A stretch of 64,000 bases of DNA. It comes from Burhinus oedicnemus. Its lineage: Eukaryota > Chordata > Aves > Charadriiformes > Burhinidae. The DNA is taken from the NCBI GenBank assembly GCA_008921705.1, contig VFFE01007859.1:210839-274838 (forward strand), written 5' to 3'. Positions 1 through 11,700 of this stretch are shown piece after piece. Made by a program: the position numbers and the translations under genes. Within the stretch, counting starts at the first letter, position 1. Each line of letters begins with the position of its first letter. The notes beneath the pieces were generated by a model. It searched no databases and had not been told where the DNA came from. It worked only from the letters and a program-made list of their open reading frames with translations.

Positions 1-49
1 CAAGCAAATTCCTCCCATCTAACTCTTATTTTAACAAGTAAATGAGAAT

Positions 50-89
50 GAAACTGAATGTGTGGAAACTGAATGAAACTGAAACTGAA
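50..89 (+). promoter_or_regulatory. Cluster of four GAAACTGAA motifs (ISRE/IRF-like)
   Basis: The nonamer GAAACTGAA occurs at 50-58, 65-73, 75-83 and 81-89. The last two overlap to give GAAACTGAAACT at 75-86, which fits the interferon-stimulated response element pattern GAAANNGAAANN bound by IRF and STAT complexes. That is a sequence match only. No promoter, TATA box or transcription start is visible nearby, and a short degenerate tandem repeat would give the same pattern. The window starts 50 bases upstream, so the larger context is not visible. Confidence 0.3.
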
Positions 90-1309
90 GTGAGGAGCAA
101 GGACTTGTGTCAACAAGTAACAAAAATTTTCAGTAGTTCCAGCCATTATTTGGGCAGAATAACTTGGTTATACAGATTTTCTTCTTAATAATTTTGTGCA
201 ATCAGCACAGTATAGAATACCTGCACAAAGAAGGTAACTCCACAGATATATTCCCAACTGCTCCTCATGACTTATTCCAGCTTGGCTGCAAAAAGGCTTG
301 ACAAAAATGCCCTATTGAACTTAATTCATATGAAGTCCAAGAACATCCTGACTGTTTATGACAGTGTATGATTTTTTTATTACTTCAAAGTGATCAGTTT
401 GATATGAAACAGCTCTTTCCGGTGGAAAGATCTAAATAGGGTGTATTGCTCCACTAGTTTTTAAAACACTGTAAGTGATATAAGGTAATGAAATTAACAC
501 TGGATTTATTATAGATTTGGTTTATTTTTTAAAGGAAATTATTTTGAAAGAAGTTAAATAATTTTTTTTGCGAGAACACAGAGAATTCATTCAGGACTAT
601 ATTCAGATGCAGGATGAATTTTACGGACAAAGCACAGTTCTAAATAATAATGAGACTCATTGCTTAGGGTTTGATGTATATAAAAGCATATTGCATTTAG
701 AGACCTTTTTTTGGCAGTCTCTGAGCCTGCAGGTAAATACCTTACCCACCTGTTACACAAGGGTCTTTAAACAACAGGGTTTTTTTAACCATATCCTATA
801 TTGTAGAAGTTTTACAGGATGGAAAATACTATCTTGCATAAAGGCAGTTAACTCTTTGAGACAAACCTCAGAAATATTTATTCAGTTAAATACAAATAAT
901 TATGGGCCTCAGCTGAATTACAACCTACCATATGCAAACATTTTTCAGCCATATATGTATGTATCAGTATCAGCCCAGGAAATTATTTGGAGGCACACAA
1001 CTCCCAAAAGAACTGTGCGCTCTCACAGCTAACCTGAGTGGACATCTAGGTTTACATCCATATGGATAAGAGAGCTTTAGCACTTTTTCTTGGACTGACA
1101 TTTGACCTAGCTTTAGAGTGATAAGAGAGAACAAAGGTAATGGTTAAGTTAAAGCCACGTATCTTAAAGTCTGGAGTCATAGGTTTTGGGGGTTTAGTAT
1201 TTGCCTCTTGGCTTCTTGTTTTCAGCAAGAAGAATGAAAGATCTGAAAGGTAATGTTTTGAACTTTACCATAAGAAATTCTGTTTCTGGGTTTGGGAATT
1301 GACACACAT

Positions 1310-1369
1310 CTAGTTTCAAAGGAGCTATATACAGTCATTTTGGAGAACCCTTTTTCTCCTTGACTTCGT
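1310..1369. repeat. 60-bp dispersed repeat, copy 1
   Basis: This block matches 4397-4456 in the same orientation with three mismatches in 60 aligned bases and no gaps (read by eye). The similarity stops at both ends. It contains no terminal inverted repeats and no coding sequence. I do not recognise the family. It could be a fragment of an unnamed interspersed repeat or a small local transposition. Confidence 0.75.
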
Positions 1370-2644
1370 CAGAGATAAAACTGTGCCTGGGGAAACAACT
1401 AAGGAAGTACTTTAACAAATCAAAGGCACATCATCGCAAGACGTTAAGCTTGCAACACATCACAGGGAAAACTCAGAGACTCAAAATATGAAGGTAAAGG
1501 TATTTACTACAGCCCAACCAAAAAAATTAGCTCAAAATGAGAATCTGTTTTAGGGAAAATAGTTAAAAGCAGAAATCTCTTTCAGTTAGGTAGCTTCAAA
1601 GTGTGTTAAATATTCTATCAAATTCTTTTTTCTTGTAACAAGTGTAGTTTCAGCTGGTTAATACCATTCCAGTAGGGAAACATCTTGAAAACTATTTTGG
1701 CATATAATTCGGTGAACTCTTAACCTTTAATAATGAGAGAGAAGACAACATTGACTTCTGAAAAAGCAATTCCCAGTGTAAAAAGGAGAAGTGATGAAGG
1801 TGTTAACCTGCTCTAATTAGTGTGGCCTATAGCCTCAGCAAGATGATAAGTTTATCACCTAATATCTGACTATCTGACACAGTTCAGAAAAGTATTGAAT
1901 TACTAAGACATAGTCTTAACCTTCCAAATAAGTTCTTAGCACCTCTGTGAACCTTTACGCTAGGGACTGTGCTATGCTGGAGAAAGGAGTGATATTGCTC
2001 ACTAATAATCAAATTAATATTTTAAACACAGTGGATAGTTTCTGGTGTAAATAGTCAAGCTGGCAGTTGCATAGGTAGTTAACAGAGGAATGCTTTTTTT
2101 GTTGATATAACATTTTAAACTGGGTACAGTCAAAAACGTTGAGTTACAATTGTTTCTCATCTACATAGGAAAAAACTTTTTAGAAAAACGGGAATGTATT
2201 CCACTTGCATGGATAACTGCAAAATGCACGCATGACTTGATGACTAATCATTAAATCACAGCATTAAGCAGTTTGGGAATGACCTCTGGGTTTCATCAAG
2301 TACAATTTAATGCTTAAGCAAGGCTAGTTAGAGTGGGTTTCTCAGTGTCATTCCCAGCCGAATCTCGATCACCTCTAAGCATGGGTGTCTCACAGTCTTT
2401 CTGGGCCCCTGTTTGGTCACTGTCATTGTGGTAAAGGCTTTTGAGGCAGAATTTCCCATGTTCTAGCTTGTGGCGGTTGCTTTTCACCCTTCCACTATGC
2501 ACTTCTGAGTAGGTGCAGCCACTGCACATACTCCCAACCTTTCTTACGCTCTCCAAACATATAGTTACAGATAGAAATAAGATCTCCCCTTCCCACACTC
2601 TGAGTCAGCCTGAGCCAGCACAGTGCCTTCTGCTTCTCCTTGTG

Positions 2645-2800
2645 CATGCTGTGCTCCAATGATGGCCATCATAGGGACATTCTACTGAATTCACTGCAGT
2701 ACGTCAGGGTCTGTCCTGCGCCAGGAGCCCACGTCTTGGGACAGTACACCAGGAGTGGTCTCACTAGTGCCAAACAGTGGGGCAAGAACATTTTGTGCTT
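2645..2800 (-). mobile_element. Degenerate CR1 fragment (ORF2 3' region)
   Basis: The order of phrases fits the reverse complement of a CR1 3' region: a 'GTGCTCCA' block, then a 'GGGAGCCCA...ACAGTACACCAGG' block, then 'GTGGTCTCACTAGTGCC'. The same blocks are seen less decayed at about 42850-42915. There is no intact reading frame. The adjacent open frame at 2314-2598 (minus) may be a continuation of the same old element, but I could not align it well. Confidence 0.45.
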
Positions 2801-4319
2801 TTTAGTGGTCACTCTTCCTCATACAGTCAAAAGGACAGTGCTGTTATTTCTGCAGTATATATACTTGAGATGTCTAAGGAATATGAAATTAATTGGTTTA
2901 AAAAACAGACAAAAACCTGGGAATGATGGAAGTGGTTTTTTTGTTTAGCTTTTGTAACAGTACCTCTCATTTTCAAAAAACACATTAAGCTCTTCTCCTG
3001 AGAAAAATTACCTAAGTATAATCCTAATTAGAACTTTGGAAGCCTTTTTTTGCCTTTGATGTTGCTTCATGAAGATCACAGACAGCATAGTTTTGTTCTC
3101 ATTTATATTGAAATAAAATTGATGTTTTGAAAGCTCAAAATTGAACAGCCAAAATAAAACCCTATTTAGTTCACATAACTTCAAAAATTAAAACTTTATT
3201 AGGTAATGAATGGATGTATTGGTTCAGGGGGTCAATGGTTAAAGTCAATAAGAATTCCTTCATCACCACAGCTACGTGCTCCAATGAGCGTCAGACTAAG
3301 ATTTTTGAGTTTTATTAGAAAAATGTCTAATGAGCCATGCTAAAACACATGAAATTTCAGGCTTCCTTAATCAGAAGTCAGGGTTAAATGCAATAACTTT
3401 GCTATAAAGAAGAAGAAAGCAGTTGTTCACTGTTTGTAAGACAACGGAGCAGAAGCAGGATGACATCATTAACACAGGCATGACTCTGAAGAAAACTACA
3501 AACACTTCCTCTAAGGGATACCTTTTATATTTTATTGTGCCAAATGTGCTTATTGGTATTGGAAAGGTTATTGTCTTATTGGAGAAATACATAAGATAAG
3601 ATTCTGACTGACTGAAGACATTCCTTTCATGACACTTTCCTTCAATAATATCAATTTACAATTCCCTATTAGCTAATTTTATATTGCTTATGTTATGTTG
3701 GTTATATAATACTGGTTATAGAAAACCCATATTTAATTTTCTCAAACCTGTAAGGTACCATTAAACTTTGTGGCCCAAAGGAGTTCTAAATTATAGGTAT
3801 GCTGTGTACAAATGTTGCCATACATCAGGGAAACTTTTTGGTCCCGATTTTCCCTTGTAATTCCCTCAATATTTCTTTGAAGCAAATGAATCTCACTGTA
3901 GGTGAAACTGAGATTTATCGTAAAAGGTGTAGCTCAGCTGAAAATCTTGAAAGTAGAGGGAAGAACTAAAACATGAGATTATGAACTTCTGGGTACCTTT
4001 GAAACTCCAGAAAGCTTTCATAAATACATTTTATGCTGACAACTTTTACCCTAACTGAATTGAATTCTTTTGGAAGGAAGTTTTTGAGCAAAGACTTAGA
4101 GTCAAGGTTTTCTGTGGGAAGTATCTTTTTGACTAATTCTGTGGCAATCTTGTTATAAAAATTTTAGAAGTTTTACTGCATGTATTTTAACTCAAATTAC
4201 ATGCATGCTATTATATCAAAAAGCTATAGCTTTGAAAATGAGACATGTAACTTAGAATAGAAATTATATTGCTTCTGGGCCTTAGTGCTGCCTACCAAAT
4301 ACGTCCTTAATATTTCATT
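2801..4319. other. Non-coding unique sequence
   Basis: AT-rich sequence with no recognised repeat, RNA gene or plausible exon. Short open frames on both strands lack domains and codon structure. Confidence 0.6.
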
Positions 4320-4396
4320 CATAGAATCATATAGGTTGGAAGGGACCTTTAAGATCTCCAACCATCAACCTAACACTGCCAAAACCACTACTAAAC
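4320..4396 (-). mobile_element. CR1 3'-end fragment
   Basis: Begins with ATAGAATCATATAGGTTGG, the reverse complement of a CR1 tail, followed by AAGGGACCTTTAAGATC and a 'CCAACCATCAACCTAACACTGCC' type stretch. About 77 bp of 3'-terminal sequence remains, so the copy is severely 5'-truncated. Its truncated edge directly abuts the 60-bp dispersed repeat at 4397. It is non-coding and can serve only as an insertion marker. Confidence 0.85.
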
Positions 4397-4456
4397 CTAG
4401 TTTCAAAGTAGCTATGTACAGTCATTTTGGAGAACCCTTTTTCTTCTTGACTTCGT
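4397..4456. repeat. 60-bp dispersed repeat, copy 2
   Basis: Second copy of the block at 1310-1369, same orientation, 57 of 60 identical by eye. Its left edge coincides with the 5'-truncation point of a CR1 fragment. Either the CR1 copy landed beside or within an older unit, or the two became joined during integration. The family is not recognised. Confidence 0.75.
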
Positions 4457-7028
4457 GTGTCGTTCATTGTATTAGTACCAAAAGATTTTCACTGATTACA
4501 GACCCCGCCCATAGTATTATACCAAATCAGTTCAGCTTCTCTTCCAATTATGTCCTTGGTGTCAGAAATAAATGATAAATAAAGGTCTGTAGGAGGAACA
4601 TAATAGAATCCATCACTAATAAATGACACCGATCTGTAGATATCAAAGCAGCAGTTCTTGTATTAGCAGATGTGGTGGCATCAGGACTATCAGCAGGAAC
4701 AGATTGTTTTGCATTGCAGATGAGAAAATAATTCACAGATAATTATTTAACTAATGGTTTTAGCTATTTCTTTGTGTTCACAAACTGTCCTCTGTCTCTG
4801 TAGTTACATTCCAAAGTCTTTCTTGCTACTACTCTTTATTCAGGGATGGAAAGGCTTGGATGACAGGCAGTGAGGTTTTCAATCACTCAAGGAGCAGAGA
4901 CAGATGGAAAGAAGTAAGGGCATTCTGACTGTTTAAAACCTGTGTTTTCCTAGGCCATGTAGACCTTGCTTGATTCAGGCTTGGGAGTGTATTTATTGTC
5001 CTGCTGCAGAGTTGTGGTTTTGCCACATTCAGTGGCAGATGATTGTATTTCAAAAGGGTCCAAGGTTTCATCAATTGGTGTATCCTTCCATGTGACAGAG
5101 ACTATTTCCATGTGTGATCTAAGTGCTTGTTTTCTGTCAAAGAATGTAACAACAACAGAACAAAAGCAAAAAGATTACTGAAAAAATGGCCATGAAAATC
5201 TTTATAGGCAGGAAAGCAAGAGCAAGCTGATTTTGTGCTGTCAGTTTTCTTGAGACTGTTGACTCCCTCCATTTCCCCTTTTAAGGGACTGGACTCTCCT
5301 CCTGCAGTACAGGTTTCTGCTAAGTCATGAGGGAGCTGTGGTTGATCACAAATGCTGTGATATAAAGGGGAAGAGAAGTACATAAAATGAAAGGGGTTGT
5401 TTCTTCTTCGAGGGTAGGATAACAAAACAGATACAGTGATCTAAATAGGAAGCAGAGGAACGATAAACTCAATTAGTTTGGTCATTATTCCTATATATTC
5501 ACCGAATGTCAATATTAAGAAATTCTACATTGTGTGCTTTTACAAAGGAAGTGAATAAGACATTCTCAGATCTTGATTTAAATCACAGTAAGTTATAGTC
5601 TAGGTATCTTTCAGCGACTTAGAATACTTCACAAACACAGTATCTGCAAGATAGCTAAATCTAGACCTACAAAAATCATTACCAATCTATTGACTTTTAA
5701 GCATTAATAGTTAACTAATAGCTACATCCTTCGAAAACTTCTGTAAGGCAGCTTTACCACCATAACACAAAGAGGGAATGCTAAGATAAATAGGACAGCA
5801 TTTTTCTAGTCATGTTTAAAGTTGGAGATGTCCATAACTATTCAGGAATAAATGCAGTATACTATTACAGATATACAGCAAATCTATTGTCACAGTGATT
5901 AAAACTTGTAATTCACTTGGCCCAAGTTAGTTGGAGTTTTCAAGCTGTGATATCTTAGAAACACCAGAGTCACACTGGAATAAAACAATATGTTTTAGTT
6001 CTGCTAAGATTTTTTATTAAATGGCAAACAAAATATTTCAGAGTTTATATTGCTTCTGTTCATTATTTAAAATTTGCAAAATTACCTTTCCGTTAAATAT
6101 TATCATCAGAAAATTTCTGAGCAATTCTTGTAGACAGATATTCTAAAACAATTTTCTGTAAAATATAATTCCATAAGTCATGCTTTCTTTAACATTAATA
6201 TGCTTTAAAATGGGATGATCAGTATGGGCCATTTGAGTAACTTGGTTGTAAAAGACACTGTAATGAAAACTTGTGTTATAGTTTGGGGTGATTTACTTGA
6301 GAGATATGTTTGATACTTGGGAATATAAATATTATACATAAAATGATATTTAAAGTTGTCTAAAATACTTCTGTGAGAAGACTATTTTTGGAGGAGCTTC
6401 AAGCCAATGGAATGTCTCTTTTCCTTCTATCTCAAGTTCACAGGAGAAAGACTTGCATTGTTAGAGATAAAGGTTTATAAAAGAAACCTGTTGGAAAGGT
6501 CGAGTTCTGTAAATTTGACTTCCAGAATAGCCAGTGAGGAATTTAAGTTACGATAAACCTGAAATTCTAGACAGAGTTAGCAGATAGAGTGCAGATGATC
6601 ATAAAAACGGGCTCTGTTATGATAAAACATATGTCACTTTGTTAAAAGTGGACAACAGTAATGCAAAAAATGTCAACTAAGTGCAGTGGTGACCACTCCC
6701 ATTCAAACCTTCTTTTCTGGTTTATTATTAGCAATAACAAAATTTGAGTATTCAGGCAACGATTTCATAAATAGCTACAGAAAGTGGAATTTAAACTAAA
6801 AATCTCAGACAGTCAGAGAAGGAGTGACGTGCAAATATTTACAAAACCAATGCCTCATACCGGATTCTCACTTGTTCGGAGACAAGCAAGGGAAGCGAAA
6901 TTACAACATCAGCCTTTGCAGACAGGATTTTATGGAGATTGCATTTTGATACTGTTGGGAACAAACCAACCTATTATATTTAATGTGGGGTGGAGTTTTG
7001 TTTGATGTAATGAGGCAAACAGGTCTTC
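4457..7028. other. Non-coding unique sequence
   Basis: AT-rich sequence with no transposon that I recognise. Open frames of 60-107 codons on both strands overlap each other and show no conserved motif. No splice-flanked exon was identified. Confidence 0.6.
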
Positions 7029-7245
7029 GCAGAATCACAGAATCATTCAGGACTATAGCACTGCAGGACAATTGGGGCTGGCATGGACTCAGGATTTCTC
7101 TAGTCTGAGCTGCTGCCCAGCTGTGTGGTCAGACAAAGTTATACAGGGCTTCAACCCAGGGAGGCTGGAAAACTCAGCACCACGTCCCTGGGCCTAGCCC
7201 TGCTGCCTGGCTGTTCTCATGGGAAAAAAGCTTTCGCAGTACTTC
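7029..7245 (-). mobile_element. Old CR1 3'-end fragment
   Basis: Starts with AGAATCACAGAATCATT (decayed octamer tail), continues with a 'GGGGCTGGCATGGACTC' and 'CTAGTCTGAGCTGCTGCC' block, and ends with TGTTCTCATGGGAAAAAAGC. This is the expected order for the 3' untranslated part of CR1 on the minus strand. It is considerably more diverged than the copies at 23251 or 50806, so it is an older insertion. Confidence 0.65.
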
Positions 7246-8578
7246 TTGAGATTATACTCATGGTGAATGCACTTCCTGAAAATTGCTTGGTATTGCTTAA
7301 TCAGCAACGCTTTGTTATGTTGTTTTATATTTAATTCTGCAGTCAGTAGAGTCATGCATGATTGGCTCAGGATATACTCAGAGGCAGAGTTAGGCTTTAT
7401 TCTGTGTTTATAAGGAACTCAGCAAATATCTAGGCTCTATCCCAATTTGCAAGCCCTATTTTACTGCAAGACAAAAGAGAATTTTCTAAGTGTTACAGAT
7501 TAAACATTGTTAGCACATGCTTAGGCAGCATGAATGCTGCATGTGGTAGAATTCCGTAATGACTCTTAATGTTTTCTCTTTAGGAGAATCCACACAGTTT
7601 CAGCAGACTAAGTCAAACTAGGAGAAGCAAATAGATTTAATTACATATACTTTGCCAGCTGCCAGGCTGTGCTGAAATTGCTATAGCAGGTATGACCCCA
7701 TTCCAGTTGAAATATAGAAGTTAGCCTTACCCAGTGGTACCAGATGAGTCCTTTGCAAGCAGAACTATGCTTTCTTTGCTCATATGAAGAAGGAGGCACA
7801 TTACCCTGACTCATAATGTGGCTGAAACATATGTTTAAGCTGGGACTGAGCTCAAGGCGGTATGTCCTCTCGAGAAGAAAGGTATGTTATGGCAGGTTCC
7901 GACACTACTCTGTGACTGTCGTCACATCCATCACTAGAAGCTGGTATGGACTTAACTGAGAAGTGGGATATGTGTATGAAGGACCAGGCTTTTTAGGAGG
8001 ATATAGCTCATCTCTGTTCTCTTTTTCTTGTGATATTTGAGAACAAAGTCTGTCTGCACTTTTGAGAGCATTATGTTCATTTCACCAGAAGAAAAGTAGG
8101 ACAGAAGGTAAACTATGTCATGCATCTGTCTCCTCCAACCTCTTTTTCTTCAGATCTTCAGTTCAGAGGGAATGAAGCAATTCTAAGCATCAATATCCTT
8201 CTTTCTCGGTACAATGTTCCTGCTGCCTGGATCAGAAAGATCAAGAAATATCTCTGCATGCCTGCTAGACATGTTGCTAGGTCTCTATGTCCCAACTCCC
8301 TCCAAAATTTGGAGGTCAGATATACATCTGGCCAATATTCACTGATCTGAAAACTGCTGGTCCAGCCTGAATGAGAAGGCAGAGCTCTGGGTTTAATGCA
8401 TAGATTGTGTTGACTGAAGAAGGGTCATTTTAAATTCTGCATGCCTAGCAGGCAAGAGAGCTGCCTGCTTTCTTCACCTCTTTCCTAGACTAGCCACTAG
8501 TTACGTATATGGTATTTGAGACAGCAACAATTAACCACACCAATATTTCCCCTTTGAACTGGTTATCCCTGGCTTTAC
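7246..8578. other. Non-coding unique sequence
   Basis: No recognised repeat. A 76-codon open frame at 8120-8350 (plus) has no identifiable domain and is treated as chance. Confidence 0.55.
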
Positions 8579-8634
8579 AGAAAGAAAAAAAAGAAAAAAA
8601 AAAAGAAAAAGAAAAAGGAAAAAAAAGAAAAAAA
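8579..8634 (+). repeat. Pure-purine A-rich tract
   Basis: 56 consecutive purines made of A-runs broken by single or paired G. It is a simple low-complexity tract, capable in principle of triplex formation. It ends about 28 bp before the LTR remnant at 8663. Confidence 0.9.
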
Positions 8635-8662
8635 TAAGAATTTGCTGTGTTATTTTTGGAAT

Positions 8663-8795
8663 TGTTGTGGTTTAACCCTGGTAGGCAGCTAAGCCCCACA
8701 CAGCTGCTTGTTCACTCCCGCAGGGAGTCCCAAATCCAAAACATAGCACAGTGTGAGCTACTATGAAGAAAATTAACTCTATCTCAGTACAGGAG
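8663..8795. mobile_element. Internally deleted endogenous retrovirus solo LTR
   Basis: The left part (8663 to about 8722) starts TGTTGTGGTTTAACCC and runs through 'GCAGCTAAGCCCCACACAGC' to a 'TTCACTCCC' block. The right part (about 8733 onwards) reads 'AATCCAAAACATAGCA' then 'GAAGAAAATTAACTCT'. From memory these are the two ends of an LTR common in many non-galliform birds, whose full length is several hundred bases. Here they are fused with nearly all of the middle missing. No retroviral internal region (gag, pol or env) is present on either side, so this is a solo-LTR remnant. The exact right boundary is uncertain by several bases. Confidence 0.65.
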
Positions 8796-11700
8796 TATAA
8801 AAGGGAAATAATGGTTTATTTCTTCACAAAGTTAAACTGATTTTTTCATACATCATCTAAGCCTTAATCTTGGGAGCCAAAACTCCTGTTCCACTTCTTG
8901 CTCTCTGCTGTCCATATTGTACAGATATATCCTTTACTCTGCCCTTCCACATCTCCAATTAATATTTTTCGTGGGGACAAAGAAAGGAATCAGTGCTGCA
9001 GTTAACATTATTAAGAAAACAAAAAGACATGCAACTAATACAAAATGTTAATTGAGATGTTTGCATCCCAGCTTGATCTCTCAGTGTTTCAGAGAGCTTT
9101 TTCTTTTCATCTTTTGAGGAAATAATACTAATTATATTTAGCACTGAAACAAATGCATTAGAAACAGGATGAAGACAATCTAATAACCATCAAAAAATAA
9201 AGGGCGTCTTGATCCTAATTATACCATTCCAGTACAACAGATATATGTATACACATATACTGAATTAAGGATCTTAATCAACACCATGTTTACCAAGATG
9301 TTAAGCATATTTACCACAGATTCGAGCCATATGTTAGTGAAACAACAACACCACAATCAAAAAGCATGTAGGAGACTAGAATTTGGACAGCAATAACAGT
9401 TTTCTCCCTTTCCTAATTTCCGCTAAATTCTTATAATAGCCCATGCAGTGTTTTTTATATGTTCCTGAACCATTATGGAACTGTTTCTTCTCAGAACAGC
9501 TTCTTAATGCTTTAACAATTATAAGCCATCAGAAGCTTTTACAAACTTAATGAATACTTCAGTGATCACAATTACAAAACACTTTTGGAAATCAAAAATA
9601 TTAACTTCCTATTAAATGCATATGTTTAAAAGTTCTTTGTTATTAAATGCCTAAGATCTTGTTGTTTTAAATTGCTCTAAGAAGGCAAGATGCATAAACT
9701 ATTTTTTCTACCATAGTACAGCTGAGAGGGTTTAAAAGGAAAGGGTCCTTTTCTTCAAATCCTAAACACAACATTATTTTGTATTTCATCAGACTGGAGA
9801 CAGATAATATTTATAAGATCATTAGGGTCTGAATGAATGCTTCATTGACTTAAACAGAACTTGGATTTGCCCATTACTTTGCTATATTACTTTCCTTTTG
9901 TACATTCTGTTGTTTATTCTACATAATTTAAGCATCTCGGATTAGATCTGCCATTTTTCTTTGGAATCTGTTCTTCATTCTACTTCACTGTTAGTAGAAG
10001 TGGGAAGCAGAATAGAAGTGATGAAGAAAATATGCATGGACACAAAGTACTGCTTGAACCCTGAGAGGTTTTACAAGCTGGTTTTGAGCTGAAAGAACAC
10101 ACCTTATGTTATTTTATTTTCACTGTAGGATTTCTAACAAATTGACAATAAAAATAAACTTCTTCTTCAGAAACCTCACCAAGCTTGATGGGTATGGTTA
10201 TTTCCATTCGGTATAAATGCTGAAGTTAAGCGGTGTAACAAAACAGCTGTGGTAAGCTAGTGGCAGAAATCACTAGAACGCTTATCATTGCTACATGCCA
10301 ACTTTGCGTTCACTTGAAGACTGGTTTGAATGGACTGAAAACAAATGGAAGCACTACCAGTGGAAAGTCTACAGTCTGTATCTGGGTGTTCTTCAAATAA
10401 GAATAAGGGCAATTTTTTGCACATTGCTGAATCCTTTCCTCACCCCTCTCTAGACCTGGGACTGCAGCCACTACCTTCCCACCATCCCCCAATGTGTGAC
10501 AGAGCTTCTTAGCTTGGGCTGTTTGCCTCTGCTAAAGCAGACCTCTGACTTAGTGGCTGGAAAACAGAGCTCTAATGAATCCACACTTGTAGAGAAAGAA
10601 ACTGAAAGACAAAAACTCCTGGTAACTAGCAAGAGATGTTGACTTTTTCTATCAATATGCTCTATTTTGGCCACCAGCTTAATAATTAACACTTCTCTCT
10701 TTTTTATGTTGAAACCCAAAAAATAAGGTAAAACAAAAATGAATGGAAATAAAAGAAAATGCTGAAGCAATTGCTTTTCTACTGCTTCAGCTGACCTATG
10801 TTATGATTTACGTTGTCCTTCTTGGAGGAAAAGGACAGCTCCAAGGTAAGAAAGAGAGGTTGAATGTGGAAATATTTAGTAGTTTTCCAATGGCATAGGC
10901 CCTTCAACTCAGATTCACAAAATCTTTATTGTAAAATAAAGACTGAAGTAGATGGAGGAAACTAAACCAGTGACAGAGTTAACTGTAGGGAAAAGACAAC
11001 TTTTATGAACAGCTGTGCAAGTCCTGACCTATGAAAATATCATAGGTGGTCACACCTGCTTGTTTTGTGCCAAAGTATGCAAAAGCATATGCACTTTTTC
11101 ACCCCCAACCTGAGATCCATCTTTCTGCAGGGATGTGTGGCATATTTATACCATTTTCTTGCTTCCTGTGAAAGACCAGCTTGCAAATCAGATGCCTACA
11201 CATCCCACTGGTGGCTGCAAATAGAATTCCAGCCCGCATTCTGTTTTTTAGAGTCTGCAGCTTGTATTATATTTTGGAGGACTACGTTTGACACATTTAA
11301 ACTCATAGGATATCAAACTCTATTTCTCTTGACAGCAAGAGTAGTTGCTATGACGTTTAATAAGACTGATAGAAAAGTTCAGATCCGTTTGCTTACCCCA
11401 CTTTACAGCACAATCTTTCCTGCAGATCAATGTTTTGATGGATGAATACAAAAAAGGACATTTTTTTCTTGGATAAACACACATGGAGAGATCTTATCTC
11501 AGTTAAACAGGTGTAAATCTGCCCCAACCGCAGTAAAGTCAGACCATTTACCTTGGGATTAGAATGTAACCTCTTATGTGAGATAATAAGTAGTTCAGGG
11601 GTGCTTACAAAGTTATCTTTGTTCCCACCTTTGTATAGCTTTCAAGAAATCTAAATTTCCCTTTACAGGTTGAAAATATCTGTTGAGGAAATATGCCTCC

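Larger units (their letters stand above)
1..2644. other. Non-coding unique sequence, AT-rich
   Basis: No recognisable gene or transposon apart from two short items listed separately: the GAAACTGAA cluster at 50-89 and one copy of a 60-bp repeat at 1310-1369. A 154-codon open frame at 568-1032 on the plus strand has no recognisable domain, and its apparent start lies in a T-rich run. I treat it as chance. The stretch is probably intergenic or intronic. Confidence 0.6.

Noticed and set aside
568..1032. 154-codon open frame, plus strand
   Set aside because: No recognised domain or coding-like composition, no splice or promoter context, and the apparent start lies in a T-rich run. AT-rich DNA of this size yields such frames by chance.
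2314..2598. 94-codon minus-strand frame containing 'RVKSNRHKLEHGKF', vaguely like a CR1 ORF2 tail
   Set aside because: The resemblance is limited to one short string and I could not extend it. I left it out of the adjacent CR1 call.
11065..11445. 126-codon open frame, plus strand
   Set aside because: Cys/Phe/Leu-rich with no domain, no convincing splice signals noted, and no homology that I can recognise.
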